Assembly: GCF_937863835.1 (NCBI RefSeq)
Contig: NZ_CALMHT010000072.1
Coordinates: 26,028 to 90,027, forward strand
Source of the DNA: an uncultured Prevotella sp.
GTDB taxonomy: Bacteria; Bacteroidota; Bacteroidia; Bacteroidales; Bacteroidaceae
DNA length: 64,000 nucleotides
Reading direction: 5' to 3'
Every line of letters begins with the position of its first letter. Within the stretch, counting starts at the first letter, position 1. The notes below the pieces were generated by a model. That model saw only the letters and a program-made list of their open reading frames with translations, was not told the origin of the DNA and did not search any database. A program made the translations under genes and the position numbers. Positions 38,701-46,787 of this stretch are shown piece after piece.

Positions 38701-39861
38701 ACCATATCCATCAAACTTACAGATGTATATGATGCCGATCATCAGGAAATGTATGAAATCACAGTAGAAGACACAGGGTATGGTATTCAAAAAGATGCAT
38801 TGCCGTTAATCTTCGACAGGTATTATCAGGTAGGCGGTAAGCATCAGGTATCAGGCTCCGGTATCGGTCTTTCTCTCGTCAAGTCGCTCGTTACTCTTCA
38901 CGAAGGCGTTATAACCGTCGACAGTGAACCAGGCAAGGGAACAATATTCCATTTTTCCTTATATAAAGAAAACCAATATATCAATGCACTGCATGACGAT
39001 GCTATAGTAAAAGAGGATGTTGTTATGTGTCAGGATCATATTCCGGATAAGGATACCAATACTAAACCTATATTGGCTATAGTAGAGGATAATACGGATA
39101 TACGTAATTATATTAAGGAGTCGCTTCAAGATGATTTTATCATCATTGAGGCACCGGATGGAGAAAAAGGATGGGATATTATTGAAAATAATGTCCCCGA
39201 TATTATTATCAGTGATATTATGATGCCACTGATGAATGGTGTGGAATTATGCAGAAAGATAAAAAGAAATGTATACACATCGCATATACCAGTGATTCTT
39301 CTTACGGCTAAGGATACGATAGCAGATAAAGAAGAGGGTTATGAAAGTGGCGCGGATTCATATCTTACGAAACCCTTTAGTGCGAAATTGTTAAAGGTCC
39401 GAGTTAGAAATATTATGGAGCAGAGACTTCTTATAATGCGTAAATATATAGAGTCTGCTGTGAATGACAGGCATGACGCGGATAATGGAGAGTCATTCTC
39501 TGCTTCCATTCAACAAACAAATCTTGGGATAAATAAACTTGATAGTGAGTTCATAACCAAGTTGACATCAGTTATAAAAGAGAATTTGGCAAGTGATAAA
39601 CTCAAAGTGGATTTCCTAGCAGACAAGATGTGTATGAGTCATTCTGCCTTCTATCGCAAAGTAAAATCCATGACAGGTAAATCTGCAAATGAATATATAC
39701 GAAAGGTTCGTCTACACAGGGCTATGGAATTGTTGGAACGAACGTCCAATAACGTGACCGAGGCCGCTTATATGACGGGCTTTGGTGATTTGGCATATTT
39801 CCGTGCTTGTTTTAAGTCTGAATTCGGGATTAATCCATCTGAAGTGGTGAAGCAAAAATAA
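35791..39861 (+). CDS. Hybrid two-component system sensor/regulator (HTCS 1)
   Basis: This 1356-aa one-protein sensor would detect a pectic oligosaccharide in the periplasm and activate PUL genes. After a signal/anchor (~1-24), two seven-bladed propellers of Reg_prop repeats ('MEDGLSNGYVTSIAQDDRGQIWVATVMG'-type) run to ~690, then a Y_Y_Y domain and one membrane helix (~782-808). The kinase has phospho-acceptor His in 'NIAHELRTPL' (~845), 'NLISNALKYTP' (~956), 'DTGYGI' and 'GSGIGLSLV'. The receiver has Asp in 'IISDIMMPLMNG' (~1140) and Lys in 'SYLTKPF'. An AraC helix-turn-helix ends the protein ('FRACFKSEFGINPSEV'). It lies between the enzyme genes, divergent from GH2. Confidence 0.97.
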   Translation: MRRLVAQSYLVLFLLMIFVVPVNAYQFEHLGMEDGLSNGYVTSIAQDDRGQIWVATVMGLNRFDGHTFTSFNTDNSNIPENYILNICPDKTGRLWMCTEKGLLCYYDNKTMKIVIPKWQFGLGGKPSFIKISPASDGGLWFLRTSDSPVHYDLRTGAFKSLSIENKKVFKGFKQSILDDGKGHLWIGYGKLGGLCVVNIKSGRVLRYRHNKLEAGSLPGDNVYTIFKDKSGNIWLGTNHGLALFLSGSQRFMTYIHHETMPFSIMSDHIFSISQSADGKLWIGSDIGGVSVLDMRNGVWRNPQKAIFNNITAGIGNKCLSSRNIHRLFIDNFGNTWVGNFGTGLDVIRHQMSPFDYLGTQGNRSGAQMKGDIWSLCRDANNNVWVGGENVISMFSFDRLKQTIDLSNYLSRSFAQVRTLLDDGEGNLWIGLYDDGLLKMNLPTHKISRMGMPKSNLDVNCISKDRRGVIWIGHEYGIISYRQGRQNKEVYINKILGNTAVFGIQCDKTDRLWVATLQNGIYIFDKNGTILEHKTAGRGLSDNKIFNLSQDRYGRMWACTDKGLDCFRNLHRIHVYNLRNSLSSNHVYGIQEDMNGVMWVSTADGISSVDIRKGKVVNYDRRYGIPQSSYVDGNVKSCITSDGKIYFGLRDAVVSFNPDIVLGVKNNISPFFITDCRIMNLKDGEYSIIPNMEIGDSPVIKLDYNENTIKISFNMSDFSQKNGVEYAYKMEGLGDLWTNIHNENSVVFRNLRFGEYTLYVRARLNGQSWNNVRTTSVRIIVSPPWWYAWYSWLLYVVVVIFVVYFVFKFYLKKVRLEDSLQKEIDENRIRQQLHEEKMNFYTNIAHELRTPLTLILGPLEDIKDDSEIGGKLQRKIKLIYNSALRLSTLINQLMEFRKSETHNRQITVRRGNLSRLVTDVVSHYSDMNNNENVNVILKIEDDYAVCLFDPEVVTIILDNLISNALKYTPYGTISIKLTDVYDADHQEMYEITVEDTGYGIQKDALPLIFDRYYQVGGKHQVSGSGIGLSLVKSLVTLHEGVITVDSEPGKGTIFHFSLYKENQYINALHDDAIVKEDVVMCQDHIPDKDTNTKPILAIVEDNTDIRNYIKESLQDDFIIIEAPDGEKGWDIIENNVPDIIISDIMMPLMNGVELCRKIKRNVYTSHIPVILLTAKDTIADKEEGYESGADSYLTKPFSAKLLKVRVRNIMEQRLLIMRKYIESAVNDRHDADNGESFSASIQQTNLGINKLDSEFITKLTSVIKENLASDKLKVDFLADKMCMSHSAFYRKVKSMTGKSANEYIRKVRLHRAMELLERTSNNVTEAAYMTGFGDLAYFRACFKSEFGINPSEVVKQK

Positions 39862-39921
39862 GATATATCTTTCAATCCTTCTGAGGCGATGACCTAAAGT
39901 AGAGTAAAACAATAACTTTTC

Positions 39922-39985
39922 GAACAAATGTTTTATTAATAGGACAAATTTACCAAGTATTATAGGGGTAATCATCATACTTTTG
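39922..39985 (+). promoter_or_regulatory. Promoter region of the PL11-GH115 unit
   Basis: TACTTTTG (39978-39985) is a TAnnTTTG box, 61 bp before the ATG at 40047. Upstream, GAACAAAT (39922) and GGACAAAT (39942) form a direct repeat 20 bp apart, a spacing that would put two activator monomers on one DNA face. No -33 TTTG is at the normal spacing. Confidence 0.4.
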
Positions 39986-40046
39986 TAGCAGATTAATAAT
40001 CTGAATACAGAAATCGATAAAACTATTTTTAATACTATATGCTATC

Positions 40047-43000
40047 ATGAAAAGAATTCTACTAATCCTTCTTGCCGTAATACCTTTGCATAATGCAGCT
40101 CAGCGACTCCAACAAGCAATGGACCGCAGTGTAGTGGCTGTACACAGAGGAACAAATGTGACGGTTACATGGCGGAAACTGATACAAGACCCTGACAGTT
40201 GTACGTACAATCTGTTTATAAGGAATGTGGGAGGTTCTGATTATACGAAAGTAAACGCATCTCCACTGAAAGGTACCAATCTTGTATCCAACTTGTCCGT
40301 TATTCCATATAATTCTGAATTGTCGGTATCTACTGTCAATAAGGACGGAACCGAAAATGTGAAAAGTGCCCCGTTCCTGTTCAAACAGCAAACATATAAC
40401 AATGCTTTTGTGGATATCAACTTTGAGACCAAAGTGTTGACTCCGGATAAGTACAGGGCATCATACGTGTGGCCCGCCGATCTGAACGGAGATGGTCTGA
40501 TGAATGAATATGTAGTAGACCGTAAGTATCGAGATTCGATAGCGACGGATAATAAAAATTCGATGCTACAGGCATATTCCGCAGACGGCACTTGTCTGTG
40601 GACGGTGGATATGGGACCGAATGTAAATATAGATACCGGTCAGAATGACATGGTCGAGGTTTATGATATCAATTGTGACGGTAAGGCGGAAGTGATGGTA
40701 AAGAGCAGTGATGGTACCAGATTCTGGAACTCGTCTACAAAGGATTGGGGCACTTATGTTTTTGGCAAGACGATCCCTGATATAGATAATGATGGAATAA
40801 CCGATTATACGGTCAGTGGTCTGAAACGAAATCCTCCGTTTTATATTTCAGTGATTAATGGTATGACAGGAGAAGAGATGGTCTCATCGGAACTGGACTA
40901 TTCTCAGGTGCATGACGGTGCAGACCAATATACACGTGACAACCGCGCAGACTATATGGACGATGATTATTATACCATGGGCGGACATTTCGCCATTTGT
41001 TATTTTGATGGCATACATCCTTCTCTGGTCATGGAATGTTTGGATCGTACCAAATCAGACCAAGTACACCATAATTATGTATTTGCTTTCGGATATGACT
41101 GGGATGGTAATACGCCTTCAAATTTCCACCATTATTATACGTGGAGCCGTAATGACAAGACACCGTGGCCGGCAGAATTTCATCAGTTGAGAGTGTGTGA
41201 TGTCGACGGCAACGGTATAGATGAGATGCTGCAGGGTGGGTATGGCGTCAATGCGAAAGAGGGTATGGTGTTCAGTGCGGGCATAGGTCATGGAGACCGT
41301 TTCCGTGTGAGCGACATAGATCCGAACCGTCCTGGACTTGAAACCTATGCCATACAGCAGAGCGATCTGTTAGGACAGTTGTTGTACGAATCCGCCACAG
41401 GTAAACATATTAAAGAGTGGTATCTGCCCAGTGTTACCGATGTAGGGCGTGGAGAATGTATGGATGTGGATCCGTCCCATAAGGGATATGAGATATACAG
41501 TACGATGGCTAATTTGTACGACTGCGAGGGCAATGTAGTTAAATCTTACGATGCAGGTGCCGGTGCATTCCCTTATGAAGGAATATGGTGGGACGGCGAC
41601 CTGGGTAGGGAGACTCTTGCTTCTAACGGTGGCAGCGGTTATGCCACGAATATGCTTGTATCCAATTATGATGAGGTGAAAAGTTATAATCGCATGATCG
41701 AATTTTCTAAAGAAAGCAGTTGGGATATTCATGGTACAAACGGAGCCAGACCTGGATTTATAGGCGATATGACGGGAGACTGGAGAGAAGAGGTAATCCT
41801 GTTTAAGCAAGATGCTTCTTCAAGTACCGGATTTGTGGGGTATTCCACCGACATAGCTACCGATTACAATTTGTATTGTCTGCAACAAGATGCTCATTAT
41901 CGTCTTGACTGTACGACAAGAGGTTATTATCAGAGTCCTAATACGGATTTCTATCTGGGATATGATATGCCTGCACCGCCATTGCCTCCTTCTGTGGTTA
42001 CAGACCTGAGATGGAAAAAAGGTGCGAACATATCGAAATCTTCGTCAGGTTTTACCTCTTTTGATATGGGTAGCGATGAAAACTTTGCAGACGGGAAGAG
42101 TCTGATGTTCGATATATCCGGTGATAATTCACAGACTATAAATATATCCGACGAACTTAAACCGTCATCAGTCTATCTGATGACACCTAAAAACCATGAT
42201 TATGCATTCACCATATCAGGGAAATTGTCAGGTACGATGAATCTTTATAAGTCTATGCAGGGTACGGCTACGATTAACGGGAATCTGGATTATACGGGCA
42301 GTACCGTAATAAGTGAGGGTACTCTTGATGTGAACGGTTCCATTGCCGGTCGTGTACGACTGATGGCGAAAGGTTCGCTAAGTGGCAATGCAGTAGTAAA
42401 TGATATTGCATTCGAAGGTGGACTTAATTATGAAGGGTGTAGACTGATGCCGGGCGACGATACCAATTATGGCAAGATTACAATATCCAGATCAGTAACG
42501 ATGCCAGGTAATGTATATACGCAGTTGAAAGTCAATGCCACTACGGGGCAACAAGACTTTCTGACTGTGCAAGGCGACCTCGTATATAAGGGTAATAACA
42601 CTTTCACGATTGTCAATAAGGGTAGTGCCATGACACAAGGATCGTATATTCTGGCTCAATGCACAGGTAGTATGACTGTTAATACAGACAGTATCACGAT
42701 ACGTGGACTTGTCGGAATTCCGTATACCGTAAAAGCAGATGGTAATAAACTGCTGTTGGTCGTTAATGAGACTCGTAAGGCTTCCGATTATGTACGTTGG
42801 ATAGGAAACGTAAGTACATTATGGGACTTCCATACAAACAATTTCGTACTGGGTACGACTGCTACTCCTTTCGTTTCGGGCGATATAATCACTTTCGGCG
42901 ATGAGGCCAAGCAACGCAATATCCTATTGAATGAACAGATTATAGCCAAATCGGTGATATTTGATTTCGACCAAGGGAATTACAATCTTTCAGGCACTGG

Positions 43001-44426
43001 CTTGATCAGTGATTCGACAGTCTTATATAAGAGAGGTAAGGGTGAGCTGACTCTGGACCTTGCTAAAAATAATTATTTTGGGAAAACAGTCATAGAAGAT
43101 GGTATATTGACTGTAAACACATTGTCCAATGCGGGTTCTGCCAGTGACATAGGTGCTGCAACTGATGCGGCTTCGAACTTTACAATAGCCAAAGGAACCT
43201 TGAAAACATTGGCGTTGAACATGGCAACGGATCATGAAATCTTATTGACCGACTCGGCTACAATCAATGTTGGTAATGAGAAGGGAGCTTTGTCGCTTAC
43301 CGGACAACTTACCGGGCAGGGCTATCTGATCAAGGACGGACCAGGTCAACTGAACCTGACATACGCAGGTGAAAATACCTATTCGGGTACGATATTACGC
43401 GCAGGTACCATAGCCCAAGGCAACTGGCAGACAACTTTCGGGAAATCCGGGTCAGTCATGCGTATGCAGGGAGGAAAGTTGTTGCTTGTAGCCAATAAAG
43501 GAATGACAACTATACCTGTTTATGATTATGTCACGGTGGTCGATTCTGCAACCGAAAGCACAATTATAGGTAGTTTCCGTTCTAAAATTGGCGGTAGTTT
43601 TTCAGGTCAAGGCTCACTCGTTATCCAGTCGGGCGGAGACAGATGTGATGTCCAGTCTGATTTTACAGGATTTAGGGGTACACTGCATGCCACCGGTGAA
43701 AACTTCAGACTGGTGCCTGCTACAAGTGATATGCCGAATACCACTCTCGTGATAGCATCGGGAACAAAGGTAGGTCATTATAAAGCTCAGTCGGCTACAG
43801 CACTTACTACGCAGATCAGAAAAATAGGAGCGTTGGCATCAAGTGCGTCTGATGCCGAATTGACTAACGGTTATTATGAAATCGGTTATAATAATACGGA
43901 TACACTCTTTGCCGGTAAACTTACTGCTCAGAAGGTCAGTAAGTATGGTACAGGTTCATGGACTATTACAGGCACTGAAAGCACGAGTCCTCTATATGTG
44001 GAAGAAGGTACGCTGTATTCTAAGAATGCGAAGACGACAGGTACTGTTACTGTTGATAAATCAGCGGTGTTCGCAGGTACTATCAGTTGTGGAAATGTAA
44101 CTCTCGACCATGCTGTCCTTCGTCCTGAACTGTCGGGCAGTGTCAGTACAGATTACGAATATAAGATGTTCAATACGTCCGGTACGATCACTGGTACATA
44201 TACTGTCGATGGAAATGGGTATGTATGGAATGATGACGAACTGCTTTCACGGGGAGTCTTGAAAATGATTTCTACAGATATTCATAATATCAGTGCTGAT
44301 ATAAACGTTAATGTGTATACGGTAAGTGGTATTCTTCTCCGTTCAAATGTGGCAAAAGACAAGGCTTTGGATAATCTTCCTGCCGGAATTTATATAGTCA
44401 ATGGTAAAAATGTAATTAAGAAATAA
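40047..44426 (+). CDS. PL11 rhamnogalacturonan lyase fused to autotransporter-type repeats and a T9SS sorting tag
   Basis: The protein has 1459 aa; PL11 lyases are usually ~600-650. Signal peptide ~1-19. Residues ~20-640 are PL11: 'MDRSVVAVHRGTNVTVTWRKL', 'WPADLNGDGLMNEYVVDRK', 'DINCDGKAEVMVKSSDGT', 'WPAEFHQLRVCDVDGNGIDEM', 'GARPGFIGDMTGDWREEVI', with many calcium-type loops as in YesW-like endo-lyases. These cleave RG-I between rhamnose and galacturonate by beta-elimination. Residues ~660-1390 hold autotransporter-associated beta-strand-like repeats ('GKGELTLDLAKNNYFGKTVI', 'GPGQLNLTYAGENTYSGTIL'). The last ~50 residues ('VYTVSGILLRS...LPAGIYIVNG') look like a type-A sorting domain, predicting surface attachment. 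GH115 starts 1 bp after the stop. Confidence 0.9.
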   Translation: MKRILLILLAVIPLHNAAQRLQQAMDRSVVAVHRGTNVTVTWRKLIQDPDSCTYNLFIRNVGGSDYTKVNASPLKGTNLVSNLSVIPYNSELSVSTVNKDGTENVKSAPFLFKQQTYNNAFVDINFETKVLTPDKYRASYVWPADLNGDGLMNEYVVDRKYRDSIATDNKNSMLQAYSADGTCLWTVDMGPNVNIDTGQNDMVEVYDINCDGKAEVMVKSSDGTRFWNSSTKDWGTYVFGKTIPDIDNDGITDYTVSGLKRNPPFYISVINGMTGEEMVSSELDYSQVHDGADQYTRDNRADYMDDDYYTMGGHFAICYFDGIHPSLVMECLDRTKSDQVHHNYVFAFGYDWDGNTPSNFHHYYTWSRNDKTPWPAEFHQLRVCDVDGNGIDEMLQGGYGVNAKEGMVFSAGIGHGDRFRVSDIDPNRPGLETYAIQQSDLLGQLLYESATGKHIKEWYLPSVTDVGRGECMDVDPSHKGYEIYSTMANLYDCEGNVVKSYDAGAGAFPYEGIWWDGDLGRETLASNGGSGYATNMLVSNYDEVKSYNRMIEFSKESSWDIHGTNGARPGFIGDMTGDWREEVILFKQDASSSTGFVGYSTDIATDYNLYCLQQDAHYRLDCTTRGYYQSPNTDFYLGYDMPAPPLPPSVVTDLRWKKGANISKSSSGFTSFDMGSDENFADGKSLMFDISGDNSQTINISDELKPSSVYLMTPKNHDYAFTISGKLSGTMNLYKSMQGTATINGNLDYTGSTVISEGTLDVNGSIAGRVRLMAKGSLSGNAVVNDIAFEGGLNYEGCRLMPGDDTNYGKITISRSVTMPGNVYTQLKVNATTGQQDFLTVQGDLVYKGNNTFTIVNKGSAMTQGSYILAQCTGSMTVNTDSITIRGLVGIPYTVKADGNKLLLVVNETRKASDYVRWIGNVSTLWDFHTNNFVLGTTATPFVSGDIITFGDEAKQRNILLNEQIIAKSVIFDFDQGNYNLSGTGLISDSTVLYKRGKGELTLDLAKNNYFGKTVIEDGILTVNTLSNAGSASDIGAATDAASNFTIAKGTLKTLALNMATDHEILLTDSATINVGNEKGALSLTGQLTGQGYLIKDGPGQLNLTYAGENTYSGTILRAGTIAQGNWQTTFGKSGSVMRMQGGKLLLVANKGMTTIPVYDYVTVVDSATESTIIGSFRSKIGGSFSGQGSLVIQSGGDRCDVQSDFTGFRGTLHATGENFRLVPATSDMPNTTLVIASGTKVGHYKAQSATALTTQIRKIGALASSASDAELTNGYYEIGYNNTDTLFAGKLTAQKVSKYGTGSWTITGTESTSPLYVEEGTLYSKNAKTTGTVTVDKSAVFAGTISCGNVTLDHAVLRPELSGSVSTDYEYKMFNTSGTITGTYTVDGNGYVWNDDELLSRGVLKMISTDIHNISADINVNVYTVSGILLRSNVAKDKALDNLPAGIYIVNGKNVIKK

Positions 44427-44427
44427 T

Positions 44428-46779
44428 ATGAATAAGAATCAAATCATCTTTCTGCTTGTTCTTTTATCATCAGTTGCCATGAGTGCATCGGATGTAGTAT
44501 GGTACGATGGCGCTACCCCTGTAACCTACTCGTTATGCAGTGGGCGTTCGTTGGTGGTGAATACGGCCTTGGATATGTTTAAGGGCGATATTTATGCAGT
44601 AACCGGCAACAGTCCTAAGGAAATTGAAAATGGTAAAGCTGACATTCTAATCTATGAGATGGATAAAATGTCGCCAAGAACCAAGAGTAAACTGCTCAAG
44701 TGTCATGTGCCGCTAGACAAACTGCAAGGGAAATCTGATGCTTTTTATATTTGTGTGTTCAATCATCAAATCATGATAACCGGAAGTAACGGCAGAGGTA
44801 CAGCTTATGGCTTGTTGGAGTTGTCGCGTATGGCAGGGGTATCACCTTGGATATGGTGGGGAGATGTAAAACCGGAGCGTAAACGACGTCTGACTATTGA
44901 TTCCGACTTCACTACGCTGCAGTGCCCATCGGTTGAATATAGAGGCATTTTCCTTAATGATGAGGATTGGAGCGTACGTCCATGGAGTTACAAAACATTC
45001 GAAAAAGGGAATAGAGAAGGTATGATTGGTGCAAAAACCTACAAGGAGATATTCAAATTGTTGTTACGCCTTCGTGCCAATGCTATATGGCCGGGTATGC
45101 ATACGGGCACCATTCCGTTTTTTATGACTCCTGGTGCAAAGGAGATGGCTGACAGTTGTGGCATTATCGTAGGTTCTTCCCATTGCGAACCTCTGTTGCG
45201 CAACAATGTGGGTGAATGGGATGTAAAACAGCGTGGGGCTTATAACTTTATCACCAACCGTGATTCTGTATTGGCTTATTGGACAGAACGGTTGCGAGAG
45301 ACCAGTCATGGCGACTACCTCTATACGATAGGTATGCGTGGCATACACGACGGTTCGATGGAGGGCGTGAAAACGATGAAAGAGAAGACCGACGGTTTGC
45401 AGGCGGCCATAGATGCGCAACGTATATTATTAGCCAAATACCTGAAAAAAGATATAACCCAAGTACCGCAAGTTTTCGTGCCATATAAGGAAGTATTGGA
45501 GATTATGGAAAACGGGCTTCGTGTACCTGACGATGTGACACTGATGTGGTGTGATGACAATTACGGATATCTGACACGTCTCAGCGACAGTCTGCAACAG
45601 AAACGTAGTGGTGGCGCGGGTGTGTATTATCATCTGAGTTACTGGGGACGCCCCCACGATTATTTATGGTTGACCACTACCCAACCGGGACTGATATACA
45701 GTGAGATGAAACAGGCTTACGACAACAACGCCCGTAAATTGTGGATTGTGAATGTGCACGACCCCAAGGTGGCTGCTTATGATCTGCAACTGTTTCTGGA
45801 TATGGCATGGAATATAAACAGTGTATCGCCAACAACGATAGACAGGCATCTCGACAATTGGTTGTGTTCGCAGTTTGGTAAAGAAGCCGGAACACGTCTG
45901 TTGCCGGTTATGACTGAATATTATCGTCTGTGCGGTATAAGGAAACCCGAATTTATGGGATGGTCGCAAACCGAACTCGACAAGAAAAAGTATCCACGTG
46001 GGTTGTCACCTGTACAGAAGTCGGACTTTACTCCGTCAGAGATCAATGACTATTTGTCTTCTTATCGTAAACTGAAGGATGCAGTTGCTGATATAGAGAG
46101 ATGCATCAGTCCGCAATTGCGTGATGCTTATTTCGCAGCAATCAAGTATCCGGTATTTGCGGCAGCCGATATGAGTATCAAACTGCTTGACAGCAAAAAT
46201 GCGATGACTGCATACAATGAGATTATGAGTATGACGGATTATTATAATCATCAGTTGGCCGGCGGTAAATGGGAAAACATCTTATGTGCTTCACCAAGAG
46301 ATTTGCCAGTATTTGATTCCCCGGCTGATATGCCAGCATTAAAGGATACGGTACAGACAGTAAAAGAACATTCCCCTTATTATAAGATTATAAACGCATC
46401 CAACTATGCATCGGCTAGCACAGGCGTTCAACCCATACAGATGCTGGGATACAGTATGAATGCCGTATCCTTACCTAAAAATGGAGAATTGTCATATCTC
46501 ATAGATTACCCTGCTAATCAAGATGCATCCCTGAAGATAGCCCTGATACCTACCCAACCGAATGATAAAGGTGATATCAGATTCAGTGTTAGTATCGATG
46601 GGGGCGAATCAACAATATTCTCTATCAAGGAACCATTCCGCTCGGAGCAATGGAAACGGAATGTACTTAGTGGACAGGCTGTGAAAGAAATAAAGGTGAG
46701 ATGGACAAAAGGTCTTCATCATGTTGTAATCAAGGCATTGGATAACCATATTGTCGTGGATCAACTGACAATAGAATGA
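44428..46779 (+). CDS. GH115 alpha-glucuronidase
   Basis: This 783-aa enzyme likely removes (4-O-methyl-)glucuronic acid from arabinogalactan or related side chains. Signal peptide ~1-20 ('FLLVLLSSVAMSA'). The N-terminal domain has 'IMITGSNGRGTAYGLLELSRMAGVSPWIWWGDV'. The barrel shows 'PSVEYRGIFLNDEDWSVRPW', 'LLLRLRANAIWPGMH', 'TIGMRGIHDGSM', 'VTLMWCDDNYGYLTRL' and 'GVYYHLSYWGRPHDYLWL', all strong GH115 signatures, then a helical bundle and C-terminal beta region. It begins one base after the PL11 stop, so it is translationally coupled to it. The stop codon is embedded in a short hairpin shared with the convergent gene. Confidence 0.92.
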   Translation: MNKNQIIFLLVLLSSVAMSASDVVWYDGATPVTYSLCSGRSLVVNTALDMFKGDIYAVTGNSPKEIENGKADILIYEMDKMSPRTKSKLLKCHVPLDKLQGKSDAFYICVFNHQIMITGSNGRGTAYGLLELSRMAGVSPWIWWGDVKPERKRRLTIDSDFTTLQCPSVEYRGIFLNDEDWSVRPWSYKTFEKGNREGMIGAKTYKEIFKLLLRLRANAIWPGMHTGTIPFFMTPGAKEMADSCGIIVGSSHCEPLLRNNVGEWDVKQRGAYNFITNRDSVLAYWTERLRETSHGDYLYTIGMRGIHDGSMEGVKTMKEKTDGLQAAIDAQRILLAKYLKKDITQVPQVFVPYKEVLEIMENGLRVPDDVTLMWCDDNYGYLTRLSDSLQQKRSGGAGVYYHLSYWGRPHDYLWLTTTQPGLIYSEMKQAYDNNARKLWIVNVHDPKVAAYDLQLFLDMAWNINSVSPTTIDRHLDNWLCSQFGKEAGTRLLPVMTEYYRLCGIRKPEFMGWSQTELDKKKYPRGLSPVQKSDFTPSEINDYLSSYRKLKDAVADIERCISPQLRDAYFAAIKYPVFAAADMSIKLLDSKNAMTAYNEIMSMTDYYNHQLAGGKWENILCASPRDLPVFDSPADMPALKDTVQTVKEHSPYYKIINASNYASASTGVQPIQMLGYSMNAVSLPKNGELSYLIDYPANQDASLKIALIPTQPNDKGDIRFSVSIDGGESTIFSIKEPFRSEQWKRNVLSGQAVKEIKVRWTKGLHHVVIKALDNHIVVDQLTIE

Positions 46780-46787
46780 TTCGGAAA

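Noticed and set aside
45064-45657. Cluster of antisense and shadow ORFs inside GH115
   Set aside because: They follow the codon pattern of GH115 in other frames and have no family resemblance.
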